From Candidatus Electrothrix aarhusensis (GTDB lineage: Bacteria; Desulfobacterota; Desulfobulbia; Desulfobulbales; Desulfobulbaceae), in assembly GCA_004028505.1 (NCBI GenBank), contig MTKO01000096.1, positions 1-32,323 on the forward strand: a stretch of DNA of 32,323 nt, read 5' to 3'. The notes beneath the pieces are model-generated. The model saw only the letters and a list, made by a program, of their open reading frames with translations, was not told the origin of the DNA and searched no databases. Both the position numbers and the translations under genes were made by a program. The stretch's first letter is position 1, and the number at the start of each line of letters is the position of its first letter. Below are positions 25,538 through 32,323 of the stretch, piece after piece.

Positions 25538-27115
25538 ATGAATTCAGGGGAAAACCAGAAGAGCGGACAATCTCGCTTACGAATGCTGTTAGCTCTTCCT
25601 GTCGCTATGATTATATTGATGTGGCCGATGTTTTACAATGGTCAAGCTTTCTTCTATCCAGACACCTCTGCCTATATTCGCGGTGTTGACGCAGGAGTAG
25701 TTGCGCTTACCGGACACCAGAGTCTATGGTCAACTGATATACTGTTCCATGAGGCGCAGCCGGAAACTGTACAGAGACTGGAAAAATCACCAGTCACTTC
25801 AGCTGAGAGTACGAGTACGTTAAGTTCTCAGAGTCCTCAGAGTTCCGTTAAATCCATTAAAGAAAAGATTGTTCTCTCTGGACGCTCCGTGTATTACGGT
25901 GCTTTGCTGTATATCAGCAGTTTCGATAATCGCTTTTGGCTGACAGTAATCGTGCAGGTTTTTCTTGTTGTTATAGCGTTGTTGTTGACCCTGCAATCGT
26001 GCGAGTTATTTACACCGTTTCGTGTTGTTGCCGTGGTAGCGCTGTTGGCTTTAACAGCCTTACCTCTATTTGTGTCATTCTTAATGCCGGACGTGTTTAC
26101 CTCGCTGGTACTCCTGTCTTGCGCTAATTTCCTGGCAGTCCGTAAGTCGTGGAACATCTGGGTTTTTGGATTCTGGTTCTCACTGCTTTCATTCTCGTTG
26201 CTTATCCACTTCTCACACGTACTGCTTGCAGTATGTTTTGTCGCTCTCAGTCTCATACTGATGGTACTGCGCCGTGGGAAAGTTAACACAGCTGGTGTAC
26301 TGGCTATAAGTGCTGCATTGTTTATCGCTTATGCTGGCAATTCCGCATTCGAAACCGCAGTGCAGAAGTTTGCTGGCAATCCGCCGATACGTCCTCCATT
26401 TTTGACGGCCCGCATGATCGCAGATGGGCCAGGGTATCACTTCTTGTTGGATACCTGTCCTGACAGCGGCTATACAATGTGTCGTTTTATGAATCTCCTA
26501 TCTGACACTGTAGACTCAAATGATATCCTTTGGAATTCCGACCCGAAAATCGGGATATTTACGCTCGCTGATCCAGTGACCCGCAGGGCTTTTTCCGCTG
26601 AGGATTACCGCTTTGCTGCTGCTGTGCTCCGCTACGATTTTATTGGTCAGGTAGTTGCATCGGTGAGCAACGTAGCCCAGCAATTTTTTATGATTGGTAC
26701 TCGTGAACTCCAATATTCCGACACTCGACGGCATTACTTTGCCCGTAAGCTTCCGGCAAATGTATATGCTATGATGAGTGACACACCAGCTTTTCACGGG
26801 ACAATACCCAACAGTCTGTTTACGATACTTAATTATGCTATAACAATAATAGGTCTCGCGGGGCTGGTCTGGATACTAACAGCTCAGCGAGCTACAATTA
26901 CGAAATTCCCAGGGCCAGTCGTGCCGTTAGTTGCATGGCTGATGGTGGGCGTGTTCGCCAACACCGTCCTTTGCGGAGCAGTGTCTGATCCGGTACATCG
27001 GTATGGGGCGCGAGTCGCTTGGCTGTTTCCGTTTGCAGCCATGCTTCTGTTCTATGTATTGAACACGGAATCCCGAAGACAACCGGAAGTTTTCACTCTG
27101 TGCTCAACAGTCTAA
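25538..27115 (+). CDS. Uncharacterised multi-pass membrane protein
   Basis: The protein is 525 aa. It has an N-terminal membrane helix and then NGQAFFYPDTSAYIRGVDAG, a loop with an Asp-Thr motif followed by aromatic residues. A Ser/Thr-rich loop (about 75-110) looks disordered. Seven or more helices follow up to about residue 280, then a large extramembrane region to about 420, and three more helices. The layout recalls GT-C-type enzymes, where the first loop holds the catalytic Asp, but I do not recognise the family. It stands alone on the plus strand between yitT and the CZB-domain gene, and its base composition is unremarkable. No function is claimed. Confidence 0.65.
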   Translation: MNSGENQKSGQSRLRMLLALPVAMIILMWPMFYNGQAFFYPDTSAYIRGVDAGVVALTGHQSLWSTDILFHEAQPETVQRLEKSPVTSAESTSTLSSQSPQSSVKSIKEKIVLSGRSVYYGALLYISSFDNRFWLTVIVQVFLVVIALLLTLQSCELFTPFRVVAVVALLALTALPLFVSFLMPDVFTSLVLLSCANFLAVRKSWNIWVFGFWFSLLSFSLLIHFSHVLLAVCFVALSLILMVLRRGKVNTAGVLAISAALFIAYAGNSAFETAVQKFAGNPPIRPPFLTARMIADGPGYHFLLDTCPDSGYTMCRFMNLLSDTVDSNDILWNSDPKIGIFTLADPVTRRAFSAEDYRFAAAVLRYDFIGQVVASVSNVAQQFFMIGTRELQYSDTRRHYFARKLPANVYAMMSDTPAFHGTIPNSLFTILNYAITIIGLAGLVWILTAQRATITKFPGPVVPLVAWLMVGVFANTVLCGAVSDPVHRYGARVAWLFPFAAMLLFYVLNTESRRQPEVFTLCSTV

Positions 27116-27145
27116 GCAATAACCAATCATAAAAAGGGGAAGGAA

Positions 27146-27603
27146 ATGGATAAGACAGAAGTAATGACGACTTTGAAGCTCGCTGCAGTTTCCCACCGTG
27201 CATGGCTCAGCAATGCTCAAGCCTGATAGACGGTATTCCTTTGGATAAGGAAAAGGTGCCGGTCAGCGCAACCGAATGCGAATTCGGAAAATGGTATTAC
27301 GGTGACGGGCAGAAGCTGAAAAGTCTTCCGGGCTTCAAAGAAATTGAAGAACCTCACGACAAACTCCACGAAACATATATGGAAATATTTACTCTCCTTT
27401 ATGGCGAGGAGAGTAAGAAACCCTCTTTTTTTAGTAAACTCATGGGAAGTGCCCAAAAGGCTGCTGCTGAAAAATGGGAAGCAGCAAGGGCAAAATCTCT
27501 TATCTTGAAAGATCATTCCAGCGAGGTTATTGATCGGCTGGAACATCTGCAAAGAATGATCAATGCGATGGGAGAAAAACAGCTGTCCAGCTACTTCTCC
27601 TAA
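27146..27603 (+). CDS. Stand-alone CZB (chemoreceptor zinc-binding) domain protein, frameshift near 27222
   Basis: The ATG at 27146 follows a GGGGAAGG ribosome site and gives MDKTEVMTTLKLAAVSHRAWLSNAQA. That frame hits TGA after GCC; one missing C (GCCCTG read as GCCTG at 27221-27225) continues it as LIDGIPLDKEKV. The corrected protein is about 152 aa. It keeps the CZB zinc ligands: His in SHRAWL, Cys in ECEFGKWYYGDG, and two histidines in EEPHDKLHETY. CZB domains bind zinc tightly and usually regulate chemoreceptors or diguanylate cyclases. Here there is no attached signalling domain. Instead there is a helical C-terminal half ending in EKQLSSYFS. It may sense zinc or oxidants for a partner encoded elsewhere. 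Confidence 0.82.
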
Positions 27604-27699
27604 GCTCCTAAGGAAAACAGACTATATAATATTCCTCGTTTGCCGGGCTACGTCCGGACAAACATAACATAATGACGTGTCAGAATTTAAAATTATACA

Positions 27700-28805
27700 A
27701 TGGACGAAAAGAAAACCATACCCCAGGTACGACAGCGGATTGACGAAATAGATGATACCGTGCTGGGCCTGCTGAAGGAACGCCTTGACTATGCCCGCAG
27801 AATAGGCGAGTTAAAAAAAGAATCATCACGCTCAACCTGGGACCCCCGCCGTGAGCGCGAAATATATGAACGATTGCTGACTGATAACGGAGGGAATTCC
27901 CTGAAAAAGGCTGTGCAGAGCATCTTTCACGAGATCATCACCGCCTGTCGACTGGCCCAGAAGAGTGTAGAAGTGGCCTTTCTCGGCCCGGAGGCCACCT
28001 TTACCCATTTGGCCGGGGTACGTTTTTTTCGGGGCAGATCTGCTGACTACAAGGCCCTGGAGTCTATTGATGAGGTTTTCCATGAGGTAGAAAAGGGTAG
28101 GGTGCCATACGGCATTGTGCCGGTGGAAAATTCCATTGAAGGTGCGGTGTTTTCCACTCTGGACTCGTTTATGAAATACCGGGTCAAGATTTGCGGCGAA
28201 CTACGCCTGCCTATCCGCCACAATTTGGTCTGTCAGTCCGGTGATATTAAGGATATCCAGACCGTAGCTTCCCATTATCAGCCCCTGGCTCAATGTCGGG
28301 AATGGCTGCGCAAGCATATGGTGGATGTGCCCACTCTGGAGGTTTTTTCCACAGCCGGGGCAGCCCAAATGGCGGCCAATAATCCCAATATCGGCGCTAT
28401 TGCCAGTGATTTGGCTGTTAAGACCTATAATGTCCATGTAGCGGTCAGCGGGATTGAGGATTATCAGGGCAACACCACCCGTTTTTTGGTGATCGGAGGA
28501 CAATCTCCGATGCCTAGCGGCTCTGATAAAACCTCCCTTCTGCTCGGCATGGCTGATCGGCCCGGTGCCTGAATGAGGCACTGACCGTGCTGTCAGCCAA
28601 GGGGATCAATTTGGCCAAGATCGAATCCCGACCCATTAAGGGCAAGCAGTGGAAATACCTGTTCTTCATGGACCTAGTCGGTCATATTGAGGAACCTGCC
28701 ATTAAGGAGGGCTGCTCCATTCTCCAGCAGATTTGCGCTCATTATGAGTGGCTGGGTTCCTACCCCAAGGCAGAGAGTAGCGATACGGTGGGTGAACATG
28801 TCTAA
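27700..28805 (+). CDS. pheA: Bifunctional chorismate mutase / prephenate dehydratase PheA (frameshift near 28568)
   Basis: The domains in order are an AroQ-type chorismate mutase (about 1-90, with RQRIDEIDDTVLGLLKERL), a prephenate dehydratase (about 95-275) and a C-terminal ACT domain. The dehydratase has FLGPEATFTHLA, VPVENSIEGAVFSTLD and GNTTRFLVIG, which holds the catalytic Thr-Arg-Phe. The ACT domain contains the ESRP phenylalanine-binding motif. The frame breaks at GGTGCCTGA; one missing C (GCCCTGAAT) restores DRPGALNEALTVLSAKGINL. The corrected length is 368 aa, normal for the P-protein. It converts chorismate to phenylpyruvate for phenylalanine synthesis, with feedback inhibition by Phe through ACT. 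Its stop overlaps the uup start by 8 bp. Confidence 0.92.
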
Positions 28806-30636
28806 TTTGCTTTCCTGTCGTGATTTGAGTAAGGCATTCGGTGCCCAGACGCTGTTTTCTTCGGTCGATGTGGTTTTGGCCAAGGGGGATAGGATCGGGC
28901 TGATCGGCCCCAATGGCTCCGGTAAATCTACGTTGTTAAAGATCCTTGCCGGGCTGATTGAAGCGGATAACGGCGAGATCTTTCGCCAACGGCATGTCCG
29001 AGTCAGTTATTTGGCTCAGTCTGATATTTTTGACGAGGAAAAAAGCTGCGCTGATAATCTCTACGCTCCTGTGGCTGAGCTCCACCTTGAGGAGGCGGAA
29101 CAGTATAACCGGGTTCACAGTCTGCTCAGTCGGGCTGAGTTCCCGGATCCAGACAGCCCGGTGGGCCTTCTCTCCGGGGGGTGGCGTAAACGGCTGGCTA
29201 TCTGTCGGGCCTTGGTGGTTCATCCTGATGTATTGGTTATGGATGAGCCCACGAACCATTTGGATATTGAGGGTATTCTCTGGTTGGAAAAGCTGCTCAA
29301 GGCCTCGTTGCCGGAAAGCCCGGATGCCTATCTCATGGTCAGTCATGATCGTCGCTTTCTCGAAAACACGGTTAGCCGTATCGTTGAACTTTCAGCTGCC
29401 TATCCTGAGGGGACTCTTCAGGTTAACGGTAATTATTCAGCCTTTCTGGAAAAGCGAGAACTCTTTTTGGATCAGCAGCAGGAGCAGGAAGAACGGCTGG
29501 CCAATAAGGTGCGGCGGGAGAACGAGTGGCTCAGTCGCGGCCCCAAGGCCAGGGCCACCAAAGCCAAGTCGCGCAAAGATGCTGCTTATCGGTTGCAGGA
29601 TGAGTTATCGGTAGTTAAGCAACGTAATAGGGTAGGCACAGCTGTGGATATCTCCTTTGATGGCACAGCCCGCAAAACCAAAAAGCTGTTGGTTGCCACC
29701 AAAATCAGCAAGGGCTTTGAGGGGCGCAGTCTGTTCAGTAACCTTAACCTGACCCTTTCACCGGGAACCCGGCTCGGCCTGCTGGGACGGAACGGCTGCG
29801 GCAAGTCCACCCTGATGCAGATTTTGGCGGCTGCCGGAAGTGATGGTGGTCCCCAGCCGGACACGGGCACGGTTGTCGCAGCGGATAACCTCCGTATTAT
29901 CAGCTTTGATCAGCGTCGGGAGCAACTGGATCAGGAGCAAACCCTACGTCGGGCCTTGGCCCCGGACGGCGATTCCGTGGTCTATCAGGATCGCTCCATC
30001 CATGTGGCCTCATGGGCACAGCGCTTTCTCTTTCGCACGGATCAGCTGGAGACTCCGGTTTCCCGTCTTTCCGGTGGGGAGCAGGCCAGAATCCTGATCG
30101 CCTCGCTTATGCGCCAGCCCGCCGATATCCTGCTGCTGGATGAGCCCACCAATGATCTGGATATTCCCTCTCTGAACGTCCTAGAGCAGAGCCTGAACGA
30201 GTTTGCCGGGGCCTTGGTTCTGGTTACCCATGATCGTTTTATGCTCGATCGGATCTGTGGTCAGGTCCTCGGTTTTGACGGTCAGGATAATGCCTCCCTG
30301 TTTGCCGATTACGGGCAATGGCTGGCTACTCTTAACGGGAACAGCAAGGCGGAAGAGAAGAAACGCAAAAAAAAGGCTTCGGCCAAGGCTGCTGCTCAAA
30401 AAACCGTGAAAAAGCTCTCCTATATGGATCAGCGCGAGTATGACCAGATGGAGGAGAAAATTCTAGCGGCAGAAGAGCGGCATGAAGAGCTGGAGGCTGA
30501 ACTCCATCATCCAGATATTGCTGGTAATGCAACAAAACTGGCTCTGTGCTGTCAGGAGCTGGAAAAGGCGCAGCAGGAGGTCACCAGTCTGTACAGCCGT
30601 TGGGAAGAGCTGGAGGCTTTGCGGAATGGCGACTGA
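28798..30636 (+). CDS. uup: ABC-F ATPase Uup
   Basis: The protein is 612 aa. The ATG at 28798 is chosen because MSNLLSCRDLSKAFG is a normal ABC-F start and it overlaps the end of pheA. There are two ATPase cassettes without membrane domains. The first has Walker A GPNGSGKST (37-45), signature LSGGWRKR and Walker B VLVMDEPTNHLD. The second has Walker A GRNGCGKST (330-338), LSGGEQAR and LLLDEPTNDLD. Between them lies the charged ABC-F linker (about 215-275) with SRGPKARATKAKSR, and the C-terminal 80 residues form the coiled coil typical of Uup. ABC-F proteins bind ribosomes. Uup is also linked to DNA branch handling and transposon excision in E. coli. The name rests on the coiled coil. Confidence 0.9.
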   Translation: MSNLLSCRDLSKAFGAQTLFSSVDVVLAKGDRIGLIGPNGSGKSTLLKILAGLIEADNGEIFRQRHVRVSYLAQSDIFDEEKSCADNLYAPVAELHLEEAEQYNRVHSLLSRAEFPDPDSPVGLLSGGWRKRLAICRALVVHPDVLVMDEPTNHLDIEGILWLEKLLKASLPESPDAYLMVSHDRRFLENTVSRIVELSAAYPEGTLQVNGNYSAFLEKRELFLDQQQEQEERLANKVRRENEWLSRGPKARATKAKSRKDAAYRLQDELSVVKQRNRVGTAVDISFDGTARKTKKLLVATKISKGFEGRSLFSNLNLTLSPGTRLGLLGRNGCGKSTLMQILAAAGSDGGPQPDTGTVVAADNLRIISFDQRREQLDQEQTLRRALAPDGDSVVYQDRSIHVASWAQRFLFRTDQLETPVSRLSGGEQARILIASLMRQPADILLLDEPTNDLDIPSLNVLEQSLNEFAGALVLVTHDRFMLDRICGQVLGFDGQDNASLFADYGQWLATLNGNSKAEEKKRKKKASAKAAAQKTVKKLSYMDQREYDQMEEKILAAEERHEELEAELHHPDIAGNATKLALCCQELEKAQQEVTSLYSRWEELEALRNGD

Positions 30637-30868
30637 GCAGGCTAAACAGCAGGTTAAGCATAAGCAGCAGGTAAAACAACAACCTCGCCCTTGTCCGGCC
30701 TGCGGCGGCAGTGGCCAGCTCAATTTTTTTAAAGGGGAAAGCCGCTTCCTTCTCTCGGCTGAGGAATGTCCGGTCTGTTGTGGGTTCGGGTATATACAGG
30801 AAGAAGAAGGTGCTGATCGCGAAGAAAACCCGGAGGAAAAAACCGGAAAACCGGCTCCCAAGGCTTGA
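30626..30868 (+). CDS. Small DnaJ-type zinc-ribbon protein
   Basis: The protein is 80 aa. The ATG at 30626 overlaps the uup stop by 11 bp, so translation is probably coupled. It has a basic, Gln-rich start, then two cysteine motifs: CPACGGSGQL (the DnaJ CxxCxGxG form) and CPVCCGFGYI about 30 residues later. Together they make one zinc site as in the DnaJ central domain. The tail is acidic and rich in Glu, Lys and Pro. DnaJ-like zinc domains bind unfolded or specific partner proteins. The function here is unknown. Coupling to uup suggests a ribosome-related or quality-control role, but this is inference only. Confidence 0.75.
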   Translation: MATEQAKQQVKHKQQVKQQPRPCPACGGSGQLNFFKGESRFLLSAEECPVCCGFGYIQEEEGADREENPEEKTGKPAPKA

Positions 30869-30910
30869 CAGCTGCCTGAAGGTACAATACCATCGAAACG
30901 ATATATTCAA

Positions 30911-30938
30911 CAGGATTGCTGCATACTGCGCAATCCTG
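30911..30938 (+). terminator. Hairpin between the zinc-ribbon gene and the FKBP gene
   Basis: A perfect 9-bp stem (CAGGATTGC / GCAATCCTG) closes a 10-base loop, 43 bp after the zinc-ribbon stop. It is followed by only a modest T-containing stretch. It may be a weak terminator of the pheA-uup operon or a leader structure of the FKBP mRNA. Confidence 0.4.
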
Positions 30939-30980
30939 CTTATTCACTTCCGTCAATCCTATTAAGGATAAGGAGTATAT

Positions 30981-31409
30981 ATGACTGTAGCAAAATCAGG
31001 AGACAGCGTCAAAGTTCATTACACCGGTAGCCTGGAGGACGGCACCCAGTTTGATTCCTCTGTGGGTGTTGCTCCGCTGGAGTTCACCTTGGGCAGCGGT
31101 CAGGTTATTGCTGGCTTTGATGAGGCGGTCACTGGTATGGAGCCGGGTGAAAAGAAAAGTGTCAATATTCCTGCTGAAAAGGCCTACGGTCAGCGCAATG
31201 AAGAGATGGTAATCAGCGCACCGCGTGATCAGGTGCCTGCGGATATCACCCCAGAGGTCGGGCAGCAGTTACAGCTTGCCGGGCCTGATAATCAGCCCAT
31301 CATGGTAAAGATTACCGAGGTGACGGATGAGCATATTCAGCTGGATGCCAATCCGCCACTGGCGGGCAAAGATCTTACCTTTGAGCTGGAGCTGGTTGAG
31401 ATCGCCTGA
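30981..31409 (+). CDS. FKBP-type peptidyl-prolyl isomerase, SlyD-like
   Basis: The protein is 142 aa. An AAGGAG ribosome site lies 7 bases before the ATG. The FKBP core is split as in SlyD: VHYTGSLEDGTQFDSS and LEFTLGSGQVIAGFDEAVTGMEPGEKKSVNIPAEKAYG. An insert-in-flap chaperone domain follows (about 75-120), then the closing ANPPLAGKDLTFELELVEI. The enzyme isomerises X-Pro bonds and chaperones folding proteins in the cytoplasm; there is no signal peptide. The histidine/cysteine-rich metal-binding tail of E. coli SlyD is missing, so a nickel-delivery role is unlikely. It appears to be a single-gene unit and converges on the MinD-ferredoxin gene. Confidence 0.93.
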   Translation: MTVAKSGDSVKVHYTGSLEDGTQFDSSVGVAPLEFTLGSGQVIAGFDEAVTGMEPGEKKSVNIPAEKAYGQRNEEMVISAPRDQVPADITPEVGQQLQLAGPDNQPIMVKITEVTDEHIQLDANPPLAGKDLTFELELVEIA

Positions 31410-31423
31410 GCAGTACGCACGAT

Positions 31424-31460
31424 ACAGGGACGGTTCAGATATTTCTATTTCCGTCCCTGT
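31424..31460. terminator. Long inverted repeat between convergent genes
   Basis: A perfect 10-bp stem (ACAGGGACGG / CCGTCCCTGT) with a 17-base AT-rich loop lies 14 bp after the FKBP stop and 18 bp before the end of the opposing gene. There is no strong T tract on either side, so it may slow or end transcription only partly. Confidence 0.45.
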
Positions 31461-31478
31461 TCCGCCAGGAAAACTCGC

Positions 31479-32323
31479 TCAATCAAGCAAGCCTTCCACC
31501 ACCTTATGCAGGTTTCTCAACGCCAAGGAAGAGGGCGCATCAGGATACATGTTCACGACCAGAGCACCACGAGCCAGGGCTTTGGGAAGGTGCGGATCAT
31601 AGGGGATTGTCCCCAGTAGCGGCACATCATTACGGGCAAGCCAATCCAGGGTGGTGCTGGCGGATTTTTGGTCCATATCGCTCCGATTAAGCACTGCACC
31701 GGCAGGAATGCCGAACCCGCGTACCACCTCGGTAATTCGTTGCAGATCACTCAAGGCGGACGGAGTCGGCTCAGTAACCAGAATAGCGTAATCTGATCCC
31801 TTCAGGGCTGCAATTACCGGACAACCGATGCCCGGAGGTCCGTCTGTCAGCAGTAAATCGCTTCCGCTTAACGAGGCCTCTTGCCGAGCCTCCCGCTTGA
31901 CGATATCCACCAGTCGCCCTGAGCTAGATTCGCCGATACCCAATTCTCCGGCCACTACCCGAACAGCCCCGGAGGTGACAAAATTTATCTTGCCGTTTTC
32001 CACAGGGTGAATCGAAACAGCCTCTTCCGGGCAGACCAAGGCGCAGACCCCGCACCCTTCACAGGAATAACTGATAATAACGGGCTCCTTCTCTCCAATA
32101 ATTGAGTCAAAGGCGCAGGCCTCTACGCAGCGCATGCAGTTATTGCATCGATCATAATCAATTATCGCCTTGTCCGAGGCTGTGACCGATGTACTGCGAT
32201 CAAATTCAGCCCCTAGGACAATATGGAGATTGGGTGCGTCAACGTCTGTATCTGCCAACGTCAGGCGATACTTACTCTTTTCGGTCAGCATATGAGCAAG
32301 AGCCGCTGTCAGGGAGGATTTTC
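31479..32323 (-). CDS. MinD-superfamily P-loop ATPase with inserted ferredoxin domain (5' truncated by window edge)
   Basis: The frame is open to the window end. Its first visible residues, KSSLTAALAHML, are the end of a Walker A (GKSS) motif, so the true start lies only a few residues beyond and the Met at 32291 is internal. LTLADTDVDAPNLH is the A' motif. A double [4Fe-4S] ferredoxin insert follows (CNNCMRCVEAC and CEGCGVCALVC). Then come LLLTDGPPGIGCPVIA (Walker B / switch) and TEPTPSALSDL. These Mrp/MinD-like ferredoxin ATPases are typical of anaerobes and often come as tandem pairs beside NifX-type proteins. They are thought to act in iron-sulfur or metal-cofactor assembly. A partner gene is expected just outside the window. 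Confidence 0.9.
   Translation of the reverse strand, partial: KSSLTAALAHMLTEKSKYRLTLADTDVDAPNLHIVLGAEFDRSTSVTASDKAIIDYDRCNNCMRCVEACAFDSIIGEKEPVIISYSCEGCGVCALVCPEEAVSIHPVENGKINFVTSGAVRVVAGELGIGESSSGRLVDIVKREARQEASLSGSDLLLTDGPPGIGCPVIAALKGSDYAILVTEPTPSALSDLQRITEVVRGFGIPAGAVLNRSDMDQKSASTTLDWLARNDVPLLGTIPYDPHLPKALARGALVVNMYPDAPSSLALRNLHKVVEGLLD

Noticed and set aside
27638..27663. Hairpin between the CZB gene and pheA as a terminator or Phe leader attenuator
   Set aside because: The stem of about 9 bp contains a bulge and is not followed by a T tract. No leader peptide rich in Phe codons is visible before pheA.
1..32323. CRISPR array, prophage or toxin-antitoxin module
   Set aside because: No regularly spaced repeats, Cas proteins, phage structural genes or paired small toxin/antitoxin-like genes were seen on either strand.

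Overview
The window looks like chromosomal DNA from a Gram-negative, anaerobic, sulfate-reducer-like bacterium. The best guess is Desulfobacterota, Desulfobulbales, possibly close to cable bacteria. This rests on the gene mix: a DUF39 homocysteine-biosynthesis protein next to LarE, a MinD-type ATPase with an inserted ferredoxin domain, a SlyD-like FKBP, a PEP-CTERM protein, a type IV pilin and GspF. The taxonomy is inferred from gene content only.

Layout. (1) Positions 1-3150 hold the tail of an iron-dependent alcohol dehydrogenase, a DUF4124-glutaredoxin gene whose signal peptide is broken at an A9 tract, a decayed IS5-like transposase, a PEP-CTERM secreted protein, a 91-bp MITE-like element with apparent target duplications, and a bidirectional terminator. 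(2) Positions 3187-11006 form a minus-strand operon: three large GT-C-like multi-pass membrane proteins, a VKOR-DsbA disulfide-forming fusion, and GspF. (3) Positions 11026-13593 are plus strand: a zinc-ribbon methyltransferase, a GtrB/ArnC-type lipid-phosphate glycosyltransferase and a WecD-like acetyltransferase. Positions 9170-13600 are visibly AT-rich, like an acquired polysaccharide island. (4) Positions 13606-21466 are minus strand: WecE, two tandem TPR/GT-C membrane paralogues, a type IV pilin, RmlC and RmlB. RmlB, WecE and the WecD-like enzyme together could make dTDP-4-acetamido-4,6-dideoxygalactose. The membrane glycosyltransferases beside the pilin suggest glycosylation of a surface glycan or the pilin. 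(5) Positions 21500-32323 are more housekeeping: tRNA-Pro(CGG) with a terminator, HU, LarE plus DUF39, YitT, an unknown membrane protein, a CZB-domain protein, PheA (P-protein), Uup, a small zinc-ribbon protein, an FKBP isomerase and a truncated MinD-ferredoxin ATPase.

Quality warning. Eight loci carry one or more single-base frameshifts, ten in all. Nine of the ten are explained by one missing base, mostly in a short homopolymer. The two halves always join into a normal full-length protein. This pattern points to sequencing or assembly indels rather than pseudogenes. The exception is the transposase, which needs one base removed and also lacks its N-terminus. I annotate the others as whole genes with the frameshift position noted.
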